A DNA stretch of 64,000 bases, from the NCBI RefSeq assembly GCF_025195125.1, contig NZ_JAMGSL010000007.1, positions 248,001-312,000 on the forward strand. Reading direction: 5' to 3'. Made by a program: the position numbers and the translations under genes. Source of the DNA: Streptomyces sp. Je 1-79. Lineage in GTDB: Bacteria; Actinomycetota; Actinomycetes; Streptomycetales; Streptomycetaceae. Below, in pieces: positions 45,907-53,142 of the stretch (positions within the stretch are counted from its first letter, which is position 1; each line of letters opens with the position of its first letter). The notes beneath the pieces were generated by a model. It made no database searches and was not told the origin of the DNA. It saw nothing but the letters and a program-made list of their open reading frames with translations.

Positions 45907-45913
45907 GCACGCA

Positions 45914-45948
45914 TTCCGCAGTGACGTCACCTGCGGAACATAATGTTC
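45914..45948. promoter_or_regulatory. Composite palindrome upstream of the DEAD-box helicase gene
   Basis: TTCCGCA-GTGACGTCAC-C-TGCGGAA (a 25-bp near-perfect palindrome) overlaps GAACAT-A-ATGTTC (45936-45948). The 9-mer GAACATAAT also occurs upstream of cspA (45447-45455). It may be a shared operator. An inverted repeat CATGGA-N7-TCCATG lies just after (45962 region). Confidence 0.5.
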
Positions 45949-46110
45949 AGGGGCACGGTCTCATGGATTTATTTTCCATGCGCCACCACCCCTTTACTGT
46001 CGCCCGCCTGCCCGCTTGCGCCGGCAATTGTTTCTCGGGCCCCTTTCGCTTTCGCATTCCATTCGGCCCGTGCCTGTGATTCCCTGCGCCGCTCATCCGC
46101 TGCCGGAATT

Positions 46111-46133
46111 CCTCGATACGCGCCGTATCGAGG
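46111..46133 (+). promoter_or_regulatory. Leader hairpin overlapping the ribosome-binding site of the DEAD-box gene
   Basis: CCTCGATACG-N3-CGTATCGAGG, a perfect 10-bp stem with a 3-base loop. Its 3' arm contains GAGG, the first half of the GAGGAAGG ribosome-binding site (46130-46137) for the ATG at 46144. Folding would compete with ribosome binding. Confidence 0.6.
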
Positions 46134-46143
46134 AAGGTTCTGA

Positions 46144-47676
46144 ATGAACCCCACACGCACGAACAGCCGCTCCTCCCGTGCCCGCCGCGAGGAGGGCCGG
46201 GCATACGGATCCTCCGCCGGTTCGAGCCGGGGCAGCCGCTTCGGTTCGTCCACGCCGAGCCGCTCGGGAACGCCCGGCCGCTCGGGCGCTCCCGGCCGCT
46301 CCGGCGGTTACGGGCAGCGGCGGTTCGCCGCGCCGCAGGGGGAGTTCGCCCTGCCGAAGACGATCACTCCCGCGCTGCCCGCCGTCGAGGCGTTCAGCGA
46401 CCTCGACATGCCGAAGACCTTGCTGGCAGCGCTCACCGCGCAGGGCGTCTCCGTACCGTTCCCCATCCAGGGCGCGACGCTGCCGAACTCCCTGGCGGGC
46501 CGTGACGTCCTGGGCCGCGGCCGGACCGGCTCCGGCAAGACCCTCGCTTTCGGCCTCGCCCTGCTGGCCCGCACCGCCGGGCAGCACGCCGAGCCCCGTC
46601 AGCCGCTGGCCCTGGTTCTGGTCCCCACCCGGGAACTCGCCCAGCAGGTCACCGACGCCCTCACCCCCTGCGCCCGCGCCGTGAGGCTGCGCCTGGTCAC
46701 CGTCGTCGGCGGGATGCCGATCGGCAGGCAGGCCAACGCGCTGCGCGGAGGCGCCGAAGTCGTCGTGGCCACCCCCGGCCGCCTCAAGGACCTCATCGAC
46801 CGCGGCGACTGCCGGCTGGACCAGGTCGCGATCACGGTGCTCGACGAGGCCGACCAGATGGCCGACATGGGCTTCATGCCGCAGGTCACCGCGCTCCTGG
46901 ACCAGGTCCGCCCCGAGGGCCAGCGCATGCTGTTCTCCGCCACCCTGGACCGCAACGTCGACCTTCTGGTCCGCCGCTACCTCACCGACCCCGTCGTCCA
47001 CTCCGTGGACCCCTCCCAGGGCGCGGTCACCACGATGGAGCACCACGTCCTGCACGTGCACGGCGCCGACAAGAACCGGCTGACGACGGAGATCGCGGCC
47101 CGCGACGGCCGGGTGATCATGTTCCTGGACACCAAGCACGCCGTGGACCGCCTCACCGAGGATCTCCTCGCCAGCGGAGTACGGGCCGCCGCCCTGCACG
47201 GCGGTAAGTCGCAGCCGCAGCGCACCCGTACCCTCACCCAGTTCAAGACGGGACACGTCACCGTCCTGGTCGCCACGAACGTCGCGGCACGCGGCATCCA
47301 CGTCGACAACCTCGACCTCGTCGTCAACGTGGACCCGCCGACCGACCACAAGGACTACCTCCACCGCGGCGGCCGGACCGCACGGGCCGGCGAGTCCGGC
47401 CGGGTCGTCACCCTGGTCACACCCCAGCAGCGCCGCGACATGACCCGTCTACTGACGGCCGCCGGCATCGTGCCCCGTACCACCCAGGTCCGTTCCGGCG
47501 AGGACGAACTCCGCCGGATCACGGGCGCCCAGGCCCCGTCCGGCATCCCGGTGACGATCACCGCGCCGCCGGCCGAGCGGCGCAAGCGCGGCGCGGCCTC
47601 CCGCGGTCGGCGCGGTCCCGCTTCGGCCGCCCGGCGCGGCACCGGGCGGCGTACCGCCGTCGACGCGGCGGCCTGA
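46144..47676 (+). CDS. DEAD-box ATP-dependent RNA helicase
   Basis: A 510-residue helicase. After a basic, Ser/Arg-rich N-terminus (about 70 residues), the core has Walker A GRTGSGKTLAFGL, LVLVPTRELAQQV, the DEAD motif VLDEADQMADMGF, SATL, and the C-terminal helicase motifs FLDTKHAVDRLTEDL, VATNVAARGIHVDNLDLVVN and the arginine finger HRGGRTARAG. It unwinds RNA secondary structures with ATP. Location next to cspA and the hairpin over its ribosome-binding site suggest control at low temperature. The Arg-rich C-terminus can bind RNA. Confidence 0.94.
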   Translation: MNPTRTNSRSSRARREEGRAYGSSAGSSRGSRFGSSTPSRSGTPGRSGAPGRSGGYGQRRFAAPQGEFALPKTITPALPAVEAFSDLDMPKTLLAALTAQGVSVPFPIQGATLPNSLAGRDVLGRGRTGSGKTLAFGLALLARTAGQHAEPRQPLALVLVPTRELAQQVTDALTPCARAVRLRLVTVVGGMPIGRQANALRGGAEVVVATPGRLKDLIDRGDCRLDQVAITVLDEADQMADMGFMPQVTALLDQVRPEGQRMLFSATLDRNVDLLVRRYLTDPVVHSVDPSQGAVTTMEHHVLHVHGADKNRLTTEIAARDGRVIMFLDTKHAVDRLTEDLLASGVRAAALHGGKSQPQRTRTLTQFKTGHVTVLVATNVAARGIHVDNLDLVVNVDPPTDHKDYLHRGGRTARAGESGRVVTLVTPQQRRDMTRLLTAAGIVPRTTQVRSGEDELRRITGAQAPSGIPVTITAPPAERRKRGAASRGRRGPASAARRGTGRRTAVDAAA

Positions 47677-47747
47677 CACCGCGCCCTCGCCCTGTCCGAA
47701 CCGCCCCACCACGGCGGAACCGCCCCTTCCTCTCCCTGTGAGGCACC

Positions 47748-48092
47748 GTGCGCTGTGTCATCGCCCGCTTCCCCTTCGAGCTCACCAAGAGCGGCGTCCT
47801 GGACTCCATGAAGGGCGTCAAGCCCGAGGAGGTGACCGGCGAGTCCGTGATCATCGGCCGCCGCACCTACCCCGTCAAGCAGGTCGGCCAGGTCATCACC
47901 TCCCAGGACCGCCGCGATTTCAGCGCCGACGAGGTCGTCCGGGCCATGACCCGGCTCGGCTTCACCTGCCGCGGCCCTGCCCGCCCCGCCGCGCCCGCCC
48001 GCGCCCTCGACCCGCTCCAGCACGCCTCCGCGCTGCTCGGCGTCCCGGTCGGCGGTCCGGTCGGCGTCCCGGTGGGTGGTCCGACCGTCTGA
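47748..48092 (+). CDS. Small conserved-looking hypothetical protein
   Basis: A 114-residue protein from GTG 47748 (GAGG upstream). Residues 1-75 look folded (MRCVIARFPFELTKSGVLDSMKGVKPEEVTGESVIIGRRTYPVKQVGQVITSQDRRDFSADEVVRAMTRLGF). The last 40 residues are Ala/Pro/Val-rich with repeated VGGPVGVPVGG. I do not recognise the family. It lies 71 bp after the helicase on the same strand and is followed by a terminator, so it may belong to the helicase transcript and to the cold-shock block. Confidence 0.7.
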   Translation: MRCVIARFPFELTKSGVLDSMKGVKPEEVTGESVIIGRRTYPVKQVGQVITSQDRRDFSADEVVRAMTRLGFTCRGPARPAAPARALDPLQHASALLGVPVGGPVGVPVGGPTV

Positions 48093-48105
48093 TCCGTAGC
48101 ATCGA

Positions 48106-48140
48106 GAGGGCCCGACCGGCACACACCGGTGCGGGCCCTC
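48106..48140 (+). terminator. Terminator after the small hypothetical gene
   Basis: A stem of about 14 bp (GAGGGCCCGACCGG and complement with a mismatch) with a 5-base loop, 14 bp after the stop. Confidence 0.82.
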
Positions 48141-48200
48141 CCGCGTTCCCAGGCCGAGGCCGACGACCTCCCCGACCCGACCCGCTCCCGCCGGAAGCCG

Positions 48201-48324
48201 GGTCGGGTCCGCTGACACAGAAGGCCGGCGCGGCATCAGGGCAGGCAGGTGGTGTAGTAGTTCCTTCGGGGCCTGGTGGCGTGCCGCATCCGGGCTCCTC
48301 CTCGCGTTTCGCAGAGAGGTGCAA
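48201..48324 (+). promoter_or_regulatory. Conserved structured leader element, copy 2 (HTH gene)
   Basis: It matches copy 1 (41498-41623). The 30-nt invariant run is at 48244-48273. The following hairpin has a changed sequence but still pairs: GGGGCCTGG (48268-48276 region) with CCGGGCTCC (48292-48300 region) through two G-U pairs. A GACCCGACCCG/CGGGTCGGGTC stem (48174-48184 / 48199-48209) overlaps the start of the element. The CAGAGAGGTGCAA before ATG is unchanged. Confidence 0.75.
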
Positions 48325-48672
48325 ATGACAGCAGACGACTCTTACGGGCGTCTCGACGACGACGACTACCCCGCCTACACGATGGGCCGGGCCGCCGAGA
48401 TGATCGGCACCACCCAGGGCTTCCTTCGCGCCATCGGCGAAGCCCGTCTCATCACCCCGCTGCGCTCGGAGGGCGGTCACCGCCGCTACTCCCGCTACCA
48501 GCTGCGCATCGCCGCGCGCGCCCGGGAACTCGTCGATCAGGGCACCCCCATCGAGGCCGCCTGCCGCATCATCGTCCTGGAAGACCAGCTCGAGGAAGCC
48601 CAGCGCATCAACGCCGAATACCGCCGCGCCGCCGATTCGTCCGGACCCTCGGACCGGCCCGAGGCGCAGTAG
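48325..48672 (+). CDS. MerR-type HTH regulator, paralogue 2
   Basis: A 115-residue protein nearly identical to the one at 41624 for the first 100 residues (YTMGRAAEMIGTTQGFLRAIGEARLITPLRSEGGHRRYSRYQL). It differs at the C-terminus (RRAADSSGPSDRPEAQ). Both have the winged helix and a short coiled-coil but no ligand domain. Start 48325 has AGAGAGG at 5-base spacing. The paralogue pair brackets the csp-helicase block and may arise from duplication of HTH gene plus leader. Confidence 0.88.
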   Translation: MTADDSYGRLDDDDYPAYTMGRAAEMIGTTQGFLRAIGEARLITPLRSEGGHRRYSRYQLRIAARARELVDQGTPIEAACRIIVLEDQLEEAQRINAEYRRAADSSGPSDRPEAQ

Positions 48673-48716
48673 TTCGGCCGGCCGCTCACCGACCGGCCAG
48701 GGCCATGCGGGCGACC

Positions 48717-48760
48717 GGTCAGGAATCGAGAAGCGGACCGGTTCGGTCCCCAACTAGCGT
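48717..48760 (+). promoter_or_regulatory. Promoter block of VOC gene 1 (shared with VOC gene 2)
   Basis: GGTCAGGAATCGAGAAGC (48717-48734), a 20-bp spacer, then TAGCGT (48755-48760), and the ATG at 48768. The same 18-mer, spacer length and TAGCGT are at 49625-49668. The 18-mer is the size of an AraC-family monomer site and the AraC gene is adjacent. Confidence 0.75.
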
Positions 48761-48767
48761 GGTGGGC

Positions 48768-49178
48768 ATGGACATCACCATTCACACCACCGTCCTCCCG
48801 CAGGACGACCCGGACGCCGCCGTCGCCTTCTACCGGGACATCCTCGGCTTCGAGGTCCGCAGTGACGTCGGGCAGGGAAAGATGCGCTGGATCACCGTCG
48901 GCCCCGTCGGGCAGCCCGGGACCTCCATCCTGCTCGCGCCGCCCGCCGCCGACCCCGGGATCACCGAGGACGAGCGGCGCACCATCGTCGAGATGATGGC
49001 GAAGGGGACCTACGGGTGGATCCTGCTGGCCACCCCGGACCTCGACTCCACCTTCGAGAAGGTGCAGGCCGGGAACGCCGACGTCGTCCAGGAGCCGACC
49101 GAGCAGCCCTACGGCGTGCGGGACTGCGCCTTCCGCGACCCCGCGGGCAACCTCGTCCGCATCCAAGAGCTGCGCTGA
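48768..49178 (+). CDS. VOC (glyoxalase/dioxygenase fold) protein
   Basis: A 136-residue metal-binding betaalphabetabetabeta-fold protein. MDITIHTTVLPQDDPDAAVAFYRDILGFEVRSDV is the typical VOC start, with the first metal histidine at HTT. The second half has DLDSTFEKVQAGNADVVQEPTEQPYGVRDCAFRDPAGNLVRIQEL with the FRDPAGN motif and final glutamate ligand. It probably acts on, or binds and inactivates, a small electrophile or antibiotic. The substrate is unknown. It has the conserved promoter block and precedes an AraC regulator gene. Confidence 0.88.
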   Translation: MDITIHTTVLPQDDPDAAVAFYRDILGFEVRSDVGQGKMRWITVGPVGQPGTSILLAPPAADPGITEDERRTIVEMMAKGTYGWILLATPDLDSTFEKVQAGNADVVQEPTEQPYGVRDCAFRDPAGNLVRIQELR

Positions 49179-49205
49179 GCCGTTCACCCGGAAGGGAGTC
49201 CCCCT

Positions 49206-49661
49206 ATGTGCCATCCTGCGTGGATGAGCGCACTCACCGCGGCGCAGCGCCTCGACGACCTCGCGCGGCTGCGCCGTGTCCGCGACCGGATCGACCGTGA
49301 GTACACGCAGCCGCTGGACGTCGAGGCGCTCGCCCGGGGCGCCAGCATGTCGGCCGGTCACCTCAGCCGGCAGTTCCGGCTGGCGTACGGCGAGTCGCCC
49401 TACTCGTACCTGATGACCCGGCGCATCGAGCGCGCGATGGCACTCCTGCGCCGTGGCGACCTCAGTGTCACCGACGTCTGCTTCGCGGTCGGCTGCTCCT
49501 CGCTCGGCACCTTCAGCACCCGCTTCACCGAACTGGTCGGCATGCCGCCCAGCGTCTACCGGCGCCAGGCGGCGGACGGTGTCGAGGGCATGCCGTCGTG
49601 CGTCGCGAAGCAGGTCACCAGACCGGTCAGGAATCGAGAAGCACCGGCACCCGCGCCGTAA
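49206..49661 (+). CDS. AraC-family transcriptional regulator
   Basis: A 151-residue protein consisting almost only of the two-HTH AraC DNA-binding domain: RDRIDREYTQPLDVEALARGASMSAGHLSRQFRLAYGESPYSYLMTRRIERAMALLRRGDLSVTDVCFAVGCSSLGTFSTRFTELVGMPPSVYR. There is no ligand domain. GGAAGGGAG supports ATG 49206; ATG 49224 is an alternative. Its last 12 codons contain the promoter block of the next gene (49625-49668), so the operator is inside its coding sequence. It probably controls both VOC genes through that block. Confidence 0.9.
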   Translation: MCHPAWMSALTAAQRLDDLARLRRVRDRIDREYTQPLDVEALARGASMSAGHLSRQFRLAYGESPYSYLMTRRIERAMALLRRGDLSVTDVCFAVGCSSLGTFSTRFTELVGMPPSVYRRQAADGVEGMPSCVAKQVTRPVRNREAPAPAP

Positions 49662-49668
49662 CTAGCGT
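49625..49668 (+). promoter_or_regulatory. Promoter block of VOC gene 2 inside the AraC gene end
   Basis: GGTCAGGAATCGAGAAGC (49625-49642), 20-bp spacer, TAGCGT (49663-49668), ATG at 49676. The 34-bp distance from the 18-mer to the start codon is identical to that of VOC gene 1. The first part overlaps the last codons of the AraC gene. Confidence 0.75.
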
Positions 49669-49675
49669 TGCGTGC

Positions 49676-50302
49676 ATGAACTTCATCGAGACCGTCACCA
49701 TCGAGGTGGCCGACAGCACGGCCGCCGACCGCTTCTACACCGTCTTCGGTCTGGGCGAGCAGGTCCGCCTGCGGGCCTCGGACGCTCCGACCACCGGCTT
49801 CCGCGGCTTCTCGCTGTCGCTCACGGTCGCCCGGCCCGCCGACGTCAGGGCCTTCGTCGACGCCGCCGTCGACGCCGGCGCCACGGTGCTGAAGCCCGCC
49901 ACCAAGTCGTTCTGGGGCTACGGCGGCGTCGTCCGGGCCCCCGACGGGACGATCTGGAAGATCGCGTCGTCGGAGAAGAAGGACACCGGCCCGGCCACCC
50001 GGCGGATCGAGCACGTCGTGCTCCTGCTGGGGGCCGAGGACGTGGCCGCGAGCAGGCAGTTCTACGTCGAGCACGGCCTCACCGTGGCGAAGAGCTTCGG
50101 CCGCAAGTACGTCGAGTTCGCCGCGCCCTCCGGGCGCCTGAAGCTGGCGCTGTACGGGCGCCGCGCCCTCGCCAAGGACGTCGGCGTCCCCGTGGACGGC
50201 ACGGGATCGCACCGGCTCGTCCTGGGCGGCGGCACCGCGTCCTTCACCGACCCGGACGGGTTCGCCTGGGAGCCCGCCGCCACGACGGCGGACCGCGTCT
50301 GA
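49676..50302 (+). CDS. VOC-family protein with two glyoxalase-like modules
   Basis: A 208-residue protein with two VOC modules. Module 1 starts MNFIETVTIEVADSTAADRFYTVFGLGEQVRLRAS and ends VRAPDGTIWKIASSEKK. Module 2 starts IEHVVLLLGAEDVAASRQFYVEHGLTVAKSFG and ends FTDPDGFAWEPA. The two modules can form a complete metal site in one chain. The role is probably detoxification or resistance, with unknown substrate. Its promoter block sits inside the AraC gene. Confidence 0.88.
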   Translation: MNFIETVTIEVADSTAADRFYTVFGLGEQVRLRASDAPTTGFRGFSLSLTVARPADVRAFVDAAVDAGATVLKPATKSFWGYGGVVRAPDGTIWKIASSEKKDTGPATRRIEHVVLLLGAEDVAASRQFYVEHGLTVAKSFGRKYVEFAAPSGRLKLALYGRRALAKDVGVPVDGTGSHRLVLGGGTASFTDPDGFAWEPAATTADRV

Positions 50303-50360
50303 CCCGACGGCGGACCGGGTCCGACCGGGGCCTGGCCCGCCCGCTGGGGGCCGTTCCCCG

Positions 50361-50660
50361 CTACGGGGCCAGGCGGACGAAGGCCACCTCGAAGTGGTCC
50401 ACCGCGACCACCCGCTGGCCCTCCCGCTGCGAGGACTCGTCCCGTACCCGCGCCGCCTCCTGCTCGCTCTCCAGCATCGACGCCTCGTCCGCCCACAGGG
50501 TCAGCGACCTCGCCTTTCCCGTGGCCCGGTCCACGAGGTAGTACGCACCCCGGAAGCCCGGGAGGTTCTCGACCAGCTTGACGATCACCTCCGACTTGGC
50601 GGCGAGGTCGCCCTCGGGCGGAACCGGTGACCCCTGGTAGCTGCTCAGCCTCGCGAACAT
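50361..50660 (-). CDS. Antibiotic monooxygenase-domain-like small protein
   Basis: A 99-residue protein. The ferredoxin-like alpha-beta pattern (MFARLSSYQGSP, VENLPGFRGAYYLVDRATGKARSLTLWADEASMLESEQEAARVRDESS, VVAVDHFEVAFVRL) resembles the ABM/dimeric alpha-beta barrel fold. Heme- or quinol-type active residues are not evident, so it could be a sensor or binding protein. It converges with the second VOC gene. Confidence 0.78.
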   Translation of the reverse strand: MFARLSSYQGSPVPPEGDLAAKSEVIVKLVENLPGFRGAYYLVDRATGKARSLTLWADEASMLESEQEAARVRDESSQREGQRVVAVDHFEVAFVRLAP

Positions 50661-50799
50661 CGACGGTCGTCCTTTCCTCGGCCTTCCCGGCGGACGGGCG
50701 GCTCAGGACCAGCGTGCGACGGCGTGGCTCGACACGCATGCCGAGGCGTCCAGGCGGGACAATGGGGTACGGGCGGGGCCTGAGGAAAGGCGGGATGCC

Positions 50800-51543
50800 G
50801 TGGCGTCGTACGTAGCCGTGACCGCGCTCAGCCATGCCGGGCTGATGCGGGAGCACAACGAGGACAGCTTGGTCGTCGGTCCGTGGACGCTGTGCGGGAC
50901 GGTGACCGAGAACCCCCAGACCCTGGTCTTCCCCCTGGGGAGATCGCTCCTCGTCGCCGTCGCCGACGGCCTCGGCGGGCAGCCCGCCGGCGAGGTGGCC
51001 AGCGCCCTGGTGGCGCGCCGGCTCGCCGCCATCGGACCCGCGCTCGACGGGACGGAGACCGTCACCGAGGCGCTGAACCTCTGCAACCGGGCCGTGTACG
51101 CGGCCGCCGAGGACCGTCCCGAGCTGGCCACCATGGGGAGCACGGTCGCGGGAGCCCTCGTCCTGGAGCGGTCGCTGCTGTCGTTCAACGTCGGCGACAG
51201 CAAGGTCTTCCACGTCTCCCGGGACGGTTTGCGCCAGGTCAGTGTGGACGACAGCCCGCCACCCGTGCCCGGGCACCGTACGACGTCGGCCGTCACCCAG
51301 ACCCTCGGCGGCAGCCACGCCTTCGAGGCGGTCACCCCGCACGTCGCCGAGATCCCGCTCTCCCCCGGCGACCGCTATCTCGTGTGCAGCGACGGGCTGA
51401 CCGACCCGGTGACGGACGAGGAGATCGACCGGCTGCTGCGGGACCACGACGACGGCAAGGCGGCCTTCGAGCTGTGGAAGGCCGCGATCGACGCGGGCGG
51501 GCCGGACAACATCACCCTCGCCCTCGTCCGCGTCGGCGAGTGA
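50800..51543 (+). CDS. PP2C-family serine/threonine protein phosphatase
   Basis: A 247-residue PPM phosphatase starting at GTG 50800. Metal and catalytic motifs are MREHNEDSLVV (first aspartate), VAVADGLGGQPAGEVAS, LLSFNVGDSKVFHV, YLVCSDGLTDPV and GGPDNITLALVRV (last aspartate). It uses two Mn/Mg ions to remove phosphate from Ser/Thr, probably opposing an unlinked Ser/Thr kinase. There is no signal peptide or membrane segment. Confidence 0.93.
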   Translation: MASYVAVTALSHAGLMREHNEDSLVVGPWTLCGTVTENPQTLVFPLGRSLLVAVADGLGGQPAGEVASALVARRLAAIGPALDGTETVTEALNLCNRAVYAAAEDRPELATMGSTVAGALVLERSLLSFNVGDSKVFHVSRDGLRQVSVDDSPPPVPGHRTTSAVTQTLGGSHAFEAVTPHVAEIPLSPGDRYLVCSDGLTDPVTDEEIDRLLRDHDDGKAAFELWKAAIDAGGPDNITLALVRVGE

Positions 51544-51547
51544 GCGA

Positions 51548-52963
51548 TCAGGTCTTCCCTGCCGCGGGATCGCCGGGATCCACGGGTCCGGCGCGCTCCC
51601 CGGGGTCCACAGGGTCCGGGCCCCCGGACCCCCCGGGCCCCCCGGGTCCGCCGGGTCCGCCGGGTCCCGCGGGGGGTCGCCCGGGGTCGGCGTCCGCCGT
51701 GGGTTCCGGGTCCGCCAGGAACTCCGTCACCGCCAGCAGGAACAGCAGCGTCAGCGCCAGACCCAGCACCACCCAGCCCGTGGGGTAGCTCCACAGGATG
51801 TACGTCACGACGGCCGCGGCCACCAGGATCCAGGTGATCCACGCCCGGTGGCGGGTGATGAACGGGCCGACCGGGCCCGTGCGGAACCCCACGCGGTCGG
51901 CCGTCGTACGGGTCGCCGCGATGCCCGAGTGCCACAACTGCCGGACCACCGTGGCGGACCGGCCGGGGCCGGAGAGCCAGGCGGCGACGGCGAGCACCAC
52001 CCCGAGGACCACGACCATCCGGATCGTCGTCCGCAGGAGCCGGACCATCGCGTCGTAGACGGAGCCGGCGGCCGGCTGCGAGACGGTCTCGGGCAGGGCG
52101 TTGAGATAGACCGTACGGAAGACGGTCAGGCCGATGGCGAGGACCAGGGCCGCGGCGGCGAAGCCGAGGGCCGCGGCGATCAGGGAGCGGCGCTTGTGGG
52201 CGGAGAGCAGTACCCCGCCCGCGGCGAGCAGGATGGCGATGACGGGCAGCCAGAGGCCCATGATCTGGAGCAGCCGGAAGCCGGTCTTCACCTTCCCGAT
52301 GTCCTCGGACTTGAGGACCGTGAAGTCGGTGTGCACCTCGGGGATCTTCTCGGCGACCGTGAGGCCCGAGTCGACGAGGCGTGTCTTGACGCGTTCGATC
52401 ACGGGCGCGAGGTCGATCGTCACCGTGTCGTCCTTGATCTCCACCGCGCCTTCGTCGCTGCCGGTCAGGGCGCGGACGACCGAGGTGTGGATCGCGCGGT
52501 TGGCGTCGGTCCAGACCGTCTCGAAGGCGTCGGAGGCGACGACCTCCTGTGTCTTGTCGTGGACGAAGCTCCGGACGGCGCCCTCCAGGGAGTCGCCGAG
52601 CCGGCCCAGGGCCTTCTCCAGGAGCGGGCGCTGCTCGGGGGCCACGCCCTCCAGGAGGTCCTTGAGGTCGATGTGCTCCATGACCGCGCCGGTGACCCGG
52701 TTGGCGACGGCGGCCTGGACGTCGGGGTCGGAGGCGAGCGGGGCGACCGTGTCGACGTAGCGGTCGGTGTCGCCCACCACGTCGGACGTCCAGGCGGCGA
52801 CGATGCCCAGCGGGGCGAGGACACAGCCGAGGACGATCAGCAGCGCGGCGAAGAAGGAGCGCAGCCGGTGGCGGCGCACGGGCGGACGCGCGGTGTCCGC
52901 CTCCAGGGCGGCGACCCGCGCGCGGAGCGCTTCCAGTTCGTGGTCGGAGCCTGGTGTGTTCAT
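51548..52963 (-). CDS. Large membrane protein with collagen-like Gly-Pro tail
   Basis: A 471-residue protein. A coiled-coil (MNTPGSDHELEALRARVAALEAD) is followed by one helix (FFAALLIVLGCVLAPLGIVAAW), an extracellular domain of about 180 residues (DVVGDTDRYVDTVAPLASDPDVQAAVANRVTGAVMEHIDL...), and about four to five more helices. The C-terminal 50 residues have repeated GPGGPGG and PVDPGE/PVDPGD units. A start at 52963 is chosen; an ATG ten codons upstream is possible. The function is unknown; the coiled-coil and large loop suggest envelope assembly or sensing. Confidence 0.8.
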   Translation of the reverse strand: MNTPGSDHELEALRARVAALEADTARPPVRRHRLRSFFAALLIVLGCVLAPLGIVAAWTSDVVGDTDRYVDTVAPLASDPDVQAAVANRVTGAVMEHIDLKDLLEGVAPEQRPLLEKALGRLGDSLEGAVRSFVHDKTQEVVASDAFETVWTDANRAIHTSVVRALTGSDEGAVEIKDDTVTIDLAPVIERVKTRLVDSGLTVAEKIPEVHTDFTVLKSEDIGKVKTGFRLLQIMGLWLPVIAILLAAGGVLLSAHKRRSLIAAALGFAAAALVLAIGLTVFRTVYLNALPETVSQPAAGSVYDAMVRLLRTTIRMVVVLGVVLAVAAWLSGPGRSATVVRQLWHSGIAATRTTADRVGFRTGPVGPFITRHRAWITWILVAAAVVTYILWSYPTGWVVLGLALTLLFLLAVTEFLADPEPTADADPGRPPAGPGGPGGPGGPGGSGGPDPVDPGERAGPVDPGDPAAGKT

Positions 52964-53142
52964 GTCTCCGCTTTCCCGGGCATTCGCCGACATGGCTACG
53001 CATCAGGCCAATCCTCCGGTCGGGTGCGGGGGTTGTCGCCGCGGACGGGTCCGATCGTGGCCGGTCACCCGGGTGCCGCAGCGTCACCGCGCGGGGCCGG
53101 GGCCCCTGTCGTACGATCGCCGGCCGCGCGATCATGGGGGGC

